Below are positions 1 to 5,172 of a stretch of DNA of 6,117 nucleotides, piece after piece; position 1 is the stretch's first letter, and each line of letters starts with the position of its first letter. The translations under genes were made by a program, and so were the position numbers. The DNA is from JAZDRH01 sp047470865. Its GTDB lineage: Bacteria; Pseudomonadota; Gammaproteobacteria; Pseudomonadales; Pseudomonadaceae. A model generated the notes under the pieces. The model ran no database searches. It had not been told where the DNA came from and saw nothing but the letters and a program-made list of their open reading frames with translations. Location of the stretch: NCBI RefSeq assembly GCF_047470865.1, contig NZ_JAZDRH010000051.1, forward strand, positions 1 through 6,117, given 5' to 3'.

Positions 1-79
1 GCTCAGGGACTGGAACTCCAGCCTCATTTTGTTTGAGAATTGCCATAATCTGGCTCTCAGTGAATTTTGATTTACGCAT
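1..79 (-). CDS. IS3-family transposase OrfA, N-terminal fragment (cut by window edge)
   Basis: The reading frame starts with ATG at 79-77 and stays open to the window edge. It gives 26 residues beginning MRKSKFTESQIMAILKQNEA and continuing GVPVPE. This is the typical start of the helix-turn-helix OrfA protein of IS3-family elements (IS407/IS51-like groups), which binds the element's ends and is normally fused to the OrfB integrase by -1 frameshifting. A strong Shine-Dalgarno AGGAG at 90-86 lies 6 nt before the ATG and fixes the start. The rest of OrfA and all of OrfB lie outside the window, so completeness cannot be judged. The family call is from recognised sequence; the subgroup is less sure. 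Confidence 0.85.
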   Translation of the reverse strand, partial: MRKSKFTESQIMAILKQNEAGVPVPE

Positions 80-150
80 AGAAAACTCCTTGAGTTTATA
101 TTAATGAAATTTTCTACAAATAGCCTCTGTGGTTTTGAGGGGGGATTACA
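1..150 (-). mobile_element. End of an IS3-family insertion sequence (5' end of its transposase side)
   Basis: About 70 bp upstream of the OrfA start, the minus strand reads TGTAATCCCCCCTCAAAACC from 150 downward. A TG-starting, C-rich terminus at this distance from OrfA is typical of IS3-family inverted repeats. I therefore place the element's outer end at about 145-150. The boundary is inferred, because the other inverted repeat and the target-site duplication are outside the window. The element abuts the 3' flank of the reverse transcriptase gene, separated by about 90 bp. Confidence 0.6.
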
Positions 151-240
151 ATCACTTATTAGCATAGCAACTCGGACAATAGTTCTTATTTTAATTGGAC
201 ATCTTTAAAATTGATTGCTCAGAATTTAAGTATGGCTCAT
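151..240. other. Short intergenic spacer between the RT gene and the IS end
   Basis: This is an AT-rich spacer without an open frame. It contains an AT-only inverted repeat, ATTTTAA at 188-194 and TTAAAAT at 205-211, with a 10-nt loop. The repeat has no GC stem and no following T-run on the minus strand, so it is at best a weak hairpin downstream of the RT gene and not a convincing terminator. Confidence 0.4.
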
Positions 241-600
241 TTACTTTTTAAGCTCTTCATGGATGCGCTTCCAATGATTGGATAGCTGTTTCTTAACTGA
301 TAGCTCCTTCATCACTTCCGATGCTCTATATGTATAAGTTATAAAATTTTGTTGTTTACGAGCTAAATGGCTATACATTCGATAGATTTTTCTACGATAA
401 GTTTTTGATCTATTTCTTCGAGCTTTATTTTTCGATGCTCTAATTTTGGAAATTAAACGTCTATAATAATTTGATAGGCTAGATGACCTGATCAAAACTT
501 CTTGACCATTATATATAAAACCAAGATATTGTAGAGGCTTGTCCACTTTAGTATCTATGTCAACGGCTTTCAGCTTACCTGAAATACAAGTAAATTTTAT
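241..600 (-). pseudogene. C-terminal (thumb) part of the reverse transcriptase, displaced into the -1 frame
   Basis: This open frame continues the RT protein after the A-run at 604-600. Read from ATA at 600-598 it gives IKFTCISGKLKAVDIDTK, then VDKPLQYLGFIYNG, and ends at TAA 243-241. The LQYLGF segment is the usual primer-grip/motif E region of RTs. The following stretch rich in Arg, Lys and Tyr (about 85 residues) is the thumb/C-terminal RNA-binding part. The only internal start is GTG at 546-544, which has no Shine-Dalgarno sequence and would omit half of motif E's lead-in. I therefore do not regard it as an independent gene. Joined to the upstream frame, the RT would be about 466 aa (347 + 18 + 101). 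It could be reached by -1 slippage, or be lost through a one-base deletion in the A-run. Confidence 0.8.
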
Positions 601-605
601 TTTTC
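568..605 (-). other. Frameshift site in the RT gene: A5 run, immediate stop, downstream hairpin
   Basis: On the minus strand the zero frame reads GTT GAA AAA TAA. One extra A in the run at 604-600, or a -1 slip of the AAA-decoding tRNA, restores V-E-K-I-K-F-T and the full RT. A perfect 6-bp hairpin follows: TTTCAG at 584-579, loop GTAAG, CTGAAA at 573-568. Its stem starts about 15 nt after the A-run, farther than the usual 5-9 nt for a frameshift stimulator. The arrangement therefore allows programmed slippage without demonstrating it. A homopolymer sequencing error or a true deletion fits equally well. Confidence 0.6.
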
Positions 606-1640
606 AACCTTACTTGGATTTATCTTTAACTCCTTTCCGCCATGATTAAGCAATAACTCTTCAAGAGTTTTATAAACATCGCTCATTTGAATATTCTGGG
701 GAAAAACTAGAATAATATCATCGCAATAACGTCTATATATTCCACCCATATTATTCGCTAGCTCACAACAATATTTGTCAAAGTCCAGCATGTAAATATT
801 TGAAAGTATGGCAGACATAGGAGAACCTTGAGGAATTCCATATCTTCTCCCATCGATTTTATTTGGTTTCTGGATGAGGTATCTAACAACACCATCAGCA
901 TCAGTAACTTGTTTTTTTCGAATGCTTCGAAAATCACCTAGGGCTTGGTAAGGCTTGCTAGTTTTTTTTCTCAAAGGATTTGGAGTTTTTTCATCTTTCT
1001 CTTTTCTTTTTGACCTATCAGGCCATCCTAAAGCAACCAGAGCTTCTTCTATATTTAAAAATGAATAATTAGTTAAAGATTTAAAAACAATATAATGATC
1101 TTTAGATAAGCAAGATACGCCATTAACATGCTGCCATTGTTCTTTCAGTATTCCATGATCTAAAGTATCAAAAAAGCTTGATAGATCAATTGTGAGTACA
1201 TTACATTCTTTTATTTGACTGATCCAATCAAAAATCTCTTTAGCAAATTCAATGTTTGATTTACCCAATGAGCGATAGGCTAATACTGAGTTTTGTAGAG
1301 GAGTATCTTTTATGAAATTTTCATATTTTTCAGTGAGAAGATATGAATAATAGGCATAAATATAACCGTCTTGGTTAGCTGCATATCTTAAAGGTCGTTT
1401 TTTAGCAGCTCTACGACTTAAACCATTATGACTTTTAATTTTTCGTGTACGTTGTTCAAATCCGATAAAAGGTAGAAACCAATGTTTAACCACATTATCT
1501 GGCTGAGAAACAAGAGAATAAGCGTCTTGAGCATTAAGTGGTGTATCAAAATGAATTCTTGATTTATGGATTTTTTTATTCTGAACTCTTAGAATATGTT
1601 TTTTATCATAGATTTCATTTTTATATTTTTCAAAATTCAA
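597..1640 (-). CDS. Defence-type reverse transcriptase, probably DRT2 (UG2)-like; catalytic part ending at a frameshift
   Basis: RNA-directed DNA polymerase, 347 aa in this frame. Motif A is LTIDLSSFFDTLDH (residues 149-162, metal ligand Asp152). Motif B is GIPQGSPMSAILSN (268-281). Motif C is YCDD (305-308), and ELKINPSK (337-344) is the motif D region. A long basic insert (about 205-262) separates A from B. There is no maturase, HNH or integrase domain, so it is not a group II intron or retroelement RT. The N-terminal block with HFDTPLN, KHWFLPFIGF and LAYRSLGKSNIEFAKE resembles single-protein defence RTs; from memory the best fit is DRT2/UG2. Other UG-class RTs are possible. The start is TTG, supported by AGGA at 1650-1647 with a 6-nt spacer, and no ATG is near. 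The frame ends at TAA 599-597 before the thumb, which lies in the -1 frame. The leader of about 390 nt is structured and non-coding, as expected for an RT with a dedicated RNA template. Confidence 0.85.
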   Translation of the reverse strand: MNFEKYKNEIYDKKHILRVQNKKIHKSRIHFDTPLNAQDAYSLVSQPDNVVKHWFLPFIGFEQRTRKIKSHNGLSRRAAKKRPLRYAANQDGYIYAYYSYLLTEKYENFIKDTPLQNSVLAYRSLGKSNIEFAKEIFDWISQIKECNVLTIDLSSFFDTLDHGILKEQWQHVNGVSCLSKDHYIVFKSLTNYSFLNIEEALVALGWPDRSKRKEKDEKTPNPLRKKTSKPYQALGDFRSIRKKQVTDADGVVRYLIQKPNKIDGRRYGIPQGSPMSAILSNIYMLDFDKYCCELANNMGGIYRRYCDDIILVFPQNIQMSDVYKTLEELLLNHGGKELKINPSKVEK

Positions 1641-1650
1641 TGCTAATCCT
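1641..1650 (-). promoter_or_regulatory. Ribosome-binding site that decides the TTG start of the RT
   Basis: AGGA at 1650-1647 stands 6 nt before TTG at 1640-1638. It follows an in-frame TAA (1652-1650 on the minus strand) that ends any upstream extension. No ATG or GTG lies between that stop and the TTG. Confidence 0.7.
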
Positions 1651-1661
1651 TATTTAGCAGA

Positions 1662-1704
1662 TCCGTAAGGGCTTGTGTCGCGTCCCACGTTACGCCCTTA
1701 CGGA
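1662..1704 (-). promoter_or_regulatory. Perfect 11-bp stem-loop just upstream of the RT start
   Basis: TCCGTAAGGGC at 1704-1694 pairs exactly with GCCCTTACGGA at 1672-1662 around a 21-nt loop. It is the strongest and most GC-rich inverted repeat in the window. It is not followed by a T-run, so it is not an intrinsic terminator. Its lower arm ends about 12 nt before the RT Shine-Dalgarno sequence. Likely roles are the 3' module of the RT's template RNA, an RT-binding or processing hairpin, or translational control of the RT. Confidence 0.65.
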
Positions 1705-1818
1705 GTCTTTAAACTTTGATCTGAAAGTATTCTTACTTCTTCAAATCCAGCACTAATTTTACCGAAAAACATCTTCGGATAACGCATTAACTTAATATGC
1801 TATACTATTGGAGCTAGT

Positions 1819-1944
1819 ATGATGAACAACTGTGTACTGATACTATTGAAACAACTTACAACCGTGATGGTTCAGTTCTTTATTACAATATTTCTCAATA
1901 AACTGCTGGACAGTTCAAACCGCATCCCTCTGCGAGCTGGATAA
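1819..1944 (+). CDS. Possible 41-aa hydrophobic small protein, antisense to the candidate ncRNA (uncertain)
   Basis: A plus-strand frame runs from ATG 1819 to TAA 1942-1944, with GGAG at 1810-1813 placed 5 nt before the start. The product begins MMNNCVLILLKQLTTVMVQF and continues FITIFLNKLLD, then a polar tail SSNRIPLRAG. It would be a single membrane-spanning helix with few charges. I recognise no family. It lies wholly inside the structured leader of the RT and on the strand the RT would synthesise as cDNA, so the open frame may be incidental or may reflect coding potential of the cDNA. No promoter for it was identified. Confidence 0.3.
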   Translation: MMNNCVLILLKQLTTVMVQFFITIFLNKLLDSSNRIPLRAG

Positions 1945-1964
1945 TCCACTCCAAAGGCATAGTG

Positions 1965-1993
1965 AGTTTACACAAAAAAAATATTGAAATCAA
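1965..1993 (-). promoter_or_regulatory. Putative sigma70 promoter for the RT leader RNA and RT
   Basis: On the minus strand, TTGATT (1993-1988) and TAAACT (1970-1965) are separated by exactly 17 nt. The -35 box matches four of six bases (TTGA) and the -10 box matches four of six. A TG dinucleotide directly precedes the -10 box. Transcription would start near 1960-1957, about 320 nt before the RT start codon, so the whole structured region would be transcribed. This would give the RT unit its own promoter, separate from the nuclease operon. Confidence 0.45.
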
Positions 1994-2012
1994 TACATAG
2001 TTTTATCACTAT
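1974..2012 (-). terminator. Weak candidate intrinsic terminator of the nuclease operon
   Basis: About 16 nt after the stop of the nuclease gene, two short AT-rich hairpins occur in a row: ATAGT 2012-2008 with ACTAT 2001-1997, and ATTG 1994-1991 with CAAT 1986-1983. A run of eight T follows (1981-1974). The T-run is good, but the stems are short and GC-poor, so termination would be inefficient. The element overlaps the predicted -35 box of the RT promoter. Confidence 0.35.
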
Positions 2013-2027
2013 CTTTTGAGGATACCA

Positions 2028-2942
2028 CTATATCAACTCAATCACTTTCTTAAACCTATTATATTGATAACTCATAATCTGCCCATTTACCAACAATTCA
2101 ACAGCTTGCTGAATTACTTCTAAAGGTGCAATAAACCACTCTTTCGGTTGATGATTTTTACCATCTTTATCTGCGACCAATAAATCAAGGCAAGATTCAC
2201 CAAAAAAGGCATGTAGATAATATTCAAATTTTTGAGGATTAATATTGAAAGCTTGATATTCAGCAATGACTTCAACATCAGCCATCAAATAAGTCGGCTC
2301 TTTTCTTGCGTTAGCAACACGTTTTTCAACAGTTGTTGTTGCAAAACCAATTTTGTAAAGATGATCGTATAATTGGATACGTGGATCTGCACTTTTAGAT
2401 TTTAAAATATAAATATAGCCTGTCGATGTATCCTCTTCAGTGATACCACTAAAATTAGTATAGAAGTTAGAGTTTTCTTGTTCATTGGTTTCTGAAACAA
2501 TGCGCCCATCTTTATACAATGCTTTAGCCAATGAGCGGTACAGCATGGTTGATTCAGTGCCATTCTCAAAGATAGTACGTGTTCGACCATCTTTACGGAA
2601 ACGTTTACCATCAACTGTTTTAGCTTCAGAAGTAAAATTAATACCTGCGAGATAAACTAACAATCCGCTTAAAACATAGTAACTTCCTTCAACTAGTTGA
2701 TATCCCTTATCATTAAAAGGCAACAGTTTACGTTTACCTTCTCGAAGCTCTCTATGAACATCTTTAAATAAATGTTCAAATTGACCAAAGTCCTTACAGC
2801 GTTTCCGTTTAGCAACTTCATCTGCTGCTATACGTTGAACAGGCACATGCTTAATTTTAAAGATGTCACCATCTTTACCATCATCTAATAGACCAAGATC
2901 ATCATCATTAAAAATATCTTCAAGCGACTTAATATCTGACAT
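2028..2942 (-). CDS. GIY-YIG nuclease family protein (T5orf172/MUG113-type), main part
   Basis: A 304-aa protein with an N-terminal LEDIFNDDDLGLLD motif (residues 7-20). A family-specific middle region follows, containing the block TIFENGTESTMLYRSLAKALYKDGR (123-147). The C-terminal nuclease domain of the T5orf172/MUG113 branch of GIY-YIG enzymes comes next: GYIYIL (175-180), YKIGF (196-200), EKR with candidate catalytic Arg208, KFE with candidate metal-binding Glu240, and KEWF (267-270). It probably cleaves DNA for the methylase-helicase cassette. ATG 2942-2940 has AGGG at 2953-2950, 7 nt upstream. It lies in the same frame as the preceding 95-aa frame, separated only by TAA AAT. In relatives I recall, both parts form one protein of about 400 aa, so this may be the larger half of a gene broken by a nonsense codon, or a deliberately split subunit. 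It ends at TAG 2030-2028. Confidence 0.82.
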   Translation of the reverse strand: MSDIKSLEDIFNDDDLGLLDDGKDGDIFKIKHVPVQRIAADEVAKRKRCKDFGQFEHLFKDVHRELREGKRKLLPFNDKGYQLVEGSYYVLSGLLVYLAGINFTSEAKTVDGKRFRKDGRTRTIFENGTESTMLYRSLAKALYKDGRIVSETNEQENSNFYTNFSGITEEDTSTGYIYILKSKSADPRIQLYDHLYKIGFATTTVEKRVANARKEPTYLMADVEVIAEYQAFNINPQKFEYYLHAFFGESCLDLLVADKDGKNHQPKEWFIAPLEVIQQAVELLVNGQIMSYQYNRFKKVIELI

Positions 2943-2953
2943 ATTTTAGCCCT
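2943..2953 (-). promoter_or_regulatory. Ribosome-binding site and in-frame stop between the two nuclease parts
   Basis: The minus strand reads AGGG (2953-2950), C, TAA (2948-2946), AAT, then ATG. The AGGG is correctly spaced for re-initiation right after the stop. Even if the stop is a mutation, the downstream 304-aa nuclease part could still be translated. Confidence 0.5.
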
Positions 2954-3233
2954 GATGCAGTGGGAGTAAATTATATTCATCATAATCCGCCAAAGCCATG
3001 TATTGCTCAGGATTAGTCTTAATCGCATCTAAACGGCTCGCAAGCATAAACTCCGAAATGTTTTTCATATCCTTAGCAGGTACACGTCCATGCTGTGTCA
3101 CAAAATCATTAATTTCATTAAAATTAGAGACTAATTGTTCATCAGCCGTTAGAGCAGACGTCTTTTTCTTTACGTTTAAAAGACCTAAGTCATCATCAGC
3201 AATCATATCTTGAAGCCAGTTGAAATCTTCCAC
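2946..3233 (-). CDS. N-terminal module of the GIY-YIG nuclease protein (95-aa separate frame)
   Basis: A 95-aa acidic, mostly helical protein. It starts with GTG at 3233-3231, supported by GGAG at 3245-3242 (8-nt spacer) inside the end of the helicase gene. It contains ADDDLGLL at residues 12-19, then EQLVSNFNEINDFVTQHGRVP and a segment with EFMLASRLDAIKTNPEQ. This pattern matches the N-terminus of full-length GIY-YIG (T5orf172) proteins, where it precedes the region encoded by the next gene. It has no nuclease motif itself. It ends at TAA 2948-2946, only 3 nt before the ATG of the 304-aa frame and in the same phase, so one sense codon instead of TAA would give a 401-aa fusion. It follows the helicase stop by 3 nt, which suggests translational coupling. 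It may be a docking or assembly part. Confidence 0.75.
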   Translation of the reverse strand: MEDFNWLQDMIADDDLGLLNVKKKTSALTADEQLVSNFNEINDFVTQHGRVPAKDMKNISEFMLASRLDAIKTNPEQYMALADYDEYNLLPLHQG

Positions 3234-3236
3234 GTA

Positions 3237-5171
3237 TTACACTCCAGCTCGTCTACGTTGCTCACGAATATAGATTAGGCATTCGGCTAATCGTTTTTCA
3301 ACTAAGTTATTCGATTCTAGACTAGGCTCACGACCAAACTGAACTTTGAAGGCTTTTAACTTAGGCCATAACTCAATAGCTTCTTCCTGAGACATACTAA
3401 TCTTAGTTGCCTCAATTGCTTCCTTAATCAATTTGAGTACATTAACTGTGACTTCTTTTGATAGAATTTCAAAAGCTTTTTGGAAAGGATTTACAGATTG
3501 AATTAAATCAATATTAAGGTCTTCGATATTGATAAATTTATCTGCCATACGAATAAATTTTTTATCACCAACTTCTTTGACTTCTGCTGTGCTAATTACT
3601 GAGTCTACTACTAAATATTGACTCACTTCTTCAAGTTCAGCTTTCGTTAAGTCAGGATATTTTGTTTGGATAATCTTAGGGATAAGTACTTTATTCACCA
3701 CTTCAGGCTCAACCTTGCCTGCTGAACCTGCAATCACCTTAGCATCTTGAAGAATAGCAGCTTTGAGGTCCACAAGATCATTTTCAATAATTGCCTTTGT
3801 TTTTGCTGTACTTGGTTCTTTAAAGCCTTTGATTGTGAGCGTACCTGGTGGAACAATATCTCCATCATCACGTTTGGTTTTAAACTTGAAGTTTGGTGCG
3901 AGTATTTGTTCCATCAACAAAGATGCAGTGATAGCTTTAAGCATACTATTTACTGCAAACTTTACCTCGGTGTCTTGTGCATCGGGTTGCGCAATAAGAT
4001 TGGTAAATTGCGCATGTGATTTGTTTGAACTGTCTCGTGTACAGCGTCCCACAATTTGTACAATCTCTGTCAGAGAGCCACGGTAACCAATCGTTAAAGC
4101 ATGTTCACAGAATTGCCAGTCAAAGCCTTCTTTTGCCATACCTAGGGCAATAATGAGGTCAAGATCATCTACGGTTTTAATATTACGTAGATATTCAACG
4201 ACTTTATCACGACCATCTTCTTCAACGAGGTCAGCTACCTTTAAAATCTTACCATCTGGGCGTTTAACGGTAATAATGCCCGTATTAGGATCTTTAGCGA
4301 CAAATTCACCAATGATTTCTAGGATCGCATCCACTTCATCATATTTATCTTTGGTTGATTCACCTGAATTCACATTTGGAATATGAATAATAGTTTTTTT
4401 ATCGGTATCCAAAACTTCTGCAATTGCGATAACCCCTTCATCATCTTCTGCAAAATAGCGGCCTTTATAGAAGTGGTAGCCAATGCCTAAGGACTTTAAA
4501 TAGGTATAGCCATTAAGCTGTTCGTAATAGTTAAAAGAAACTTTATCAAACTTAGCTTCATCTTCAGGCGTGAGCACAGGAACGCTATCGCCACGGAAAT
4601 ATGAGCCTGTCATTGCAACGATATGAGCAGTGGTATTGTCCATTAATGATTTAAGAACATTACCTAAAATATTATCAGCATCTGCTGAAACATGATGGAA
4701 TTCATCAATAGCAACTAATGTATTATCAAATACATGATCTTCAAGCTCTTCAAAAGCAAATCTTAAGGTAGCATGGGTACAGACTAATATCTGATCAGCG
4801 CCTTCCATAAAGCGTTTAAAAGCTTTTACTTTGCTTCTATCGCAACCAGCAGTACATAAATTATTTTCAGGTTTAATATCCCAATCTGTAAAAAAACCAC
4901 TTTCGCTCAGCTTAGTGCTGGCAAATGAACCACCAATAGAGCGTTCAGGTACGGCTACAATAACCTTGCTTAACCCTTGGTTATATATCTTGTCTAAACC
5001 CAAAAACATTAATGCACGAGATTTACCTGATGCGGGTGGGGCCTTTAAGAGTAAATACTGACTATTACGAGATTCGAAGGCACGAGCTTGCATAGCCCGC
5101 ATCCCCATATTGTTGGTTGAGGTGCTTTCACCAGTTTGATGATATTCAACATTTATAATATTAACTGTCAT
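3237..5171 (-). CDS. DEAD/DEAH-box superfamily 2 helicase/translocase
   Basis: A complete 644-aa ATPase. RecA-like domain 1 holds the Walker A motif APPASGKS (44-51), VAVPERSIGGSF (72-83, motif Ia region), Walker B DEFHH (156-160, a DEAH-box variant) and MTGS (187-190, motif III). Domain 2 holds IIHIPN (261-266), ALGMAKEGFDW (342-352, motif V) and QIVGRCTRD (372-380, motif VI with arginine fingers). A C-terminal region of about 250 aa (roughly 395-644) matches no domain I recognise and is mostly helical and charged. The protein resembles the Res/HsdR-type motor of restriction enzymes but has no nuclease domain of its own; the GIY-YIG module downstream probably supplies cleavage. ATG 5171-5169 begins 1 nt after the methyltransferase stop, so the genes are translationally coupled. 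The next frame starts 3 nt after the TAA at 3239-3237. All catalytic motifs are intact. Confidence 0.88.
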   Translation of the reverse strand: MTVNIINVEYHQTGESTSTNNMGMRAMQARAFESRNSQYLLLKAPPASGKSRALMFLGLDKIYNQGLSKVIVAVPERSIGGSFASTKLSESGFFTDWDIKPENNLCTAGCDRSKVKAFKRFMEGADQILVCTHATLRFAFEELEDHVFDNTLVAIDEFHHVSADADNILGNVLKSLMDNTTAHIVAMTGSYFRGDSVPVLTPEDEAKFDKVSFNYYEQLNGYTYLKSLGIGYHFYKGRYFAEDDEGVIAIAEVLDTDKKTIIHIPNVNSGESTKDKYDEVDAILEIIGEFVAKDPNTGIITVKRPDGKILKVADLVEEDGRDKVVEYLRNIKTVDDLDLIIALGMAKEGFDWQFCEHALTIGYRGSLTEIVQIVGRCTRDSSNKSHAQFTNLIAQPDAQDTEVKFAVNSMLKAITASLLMEQILAPNFKFKTKRDDGDIVPPGTLTIKGFKEPSTAKTKAIIENDLVDLKAAILQDAKVIAGSAGKVEPEVVNKVLIPKIIQTKYPDLTKAELEEVSQYLVVDSVISTAEVKEVGDKKFIRMADKFINIEDLNIDLIQSVNPFQKAFEILSKEVTVNVLKLIKEAIEATKISMSQEEAIELWPKLKAFKVQFGREPSLESNNLVEKRLAECLIYIREQRRRAGV

Positions 5172-5172
5172 A

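Larger units (their letters stand above)
1650..1960 (-). ncRNA. Candidate structured RNA upstream of the RT (possible DRT2-type template RNA)
   Basis: This region has no convincing minus-strand gene but many complementary segments in register. In transcription order: CGCA 1934-1931 with TGCG 1924-1921; CAGTT 1905-1901 with AACTG 1877-1873; AACC 1872-1869 with GGTT 1863-1860; TAGTAT/ATACTA pairs between 1845 and 1802; GCAT 1800-1797 with ATGC 1787-1784; CCGAA 1778-1774 with TTCGG 1766-1762; and a perfect 11-bp stem at 1704-1662. A 7-bp long-range pairing, TCCAGCA 1910-1904 with TGCTGGA 1752-1746, encloses about 150 nt. A sigma70-like promoter places the 5' end near 1960-1957. In DRT2 systems the RNA template lies directly upstream of the RT, as here. 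The ends are inferred, and the role depends on the RT family call. Confidence 0.5.

Noticed and set aside
241..546. Independent 101-aa gene starting with GTG at 546
   Set aside because: There is no Shine-Dalgarno sequence. The 18 codons upstream in the same frame continue the RT sequence back to the A-run, so it is the displaced C-terminus of the RT.
597..1640. Group II intron, retron or diversity-generating element as the source of the RT
   Set aside because: No intron domain V pattern, maturase or HNH domain, template/variable repeat pair or adjacent retron effector was visible. The catalytic motif is YCDD and the N-terminal block resembles defence RTs. Retron-like use of the leader is not fully excluded.
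1662..1704. Intrinsic terminator
   Set aside because: The stem is strong, but neither strand has a T-run immediately after it.
1641..2027. CRISPR array or tRNA in the long intergenic region
   Set aside because: Only one 9-bp motif repeats and it occurs twice, without regular spacers. No cloverleaf with T-loop and CCA-like end was seen.
2402..2614. A 70-codon minus-strand frame inside the nuclease gene
   Set aside because: It overlaps the conserved GIY-YIG coding sequence in another frame and shows no recognisable features.
2998..5061. Several plus-strand open frames of 70-107 codons opposite the helicase and the 95-aa gene (for example 2998-3213, 3747-4019, 3763-4086, 4153-4386, 4831-5061)
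   Set aside because: They are antisense shadows of genes with clear domain motifs, have no family resemblance, and have protein compositions typical of reverse-complement translation.
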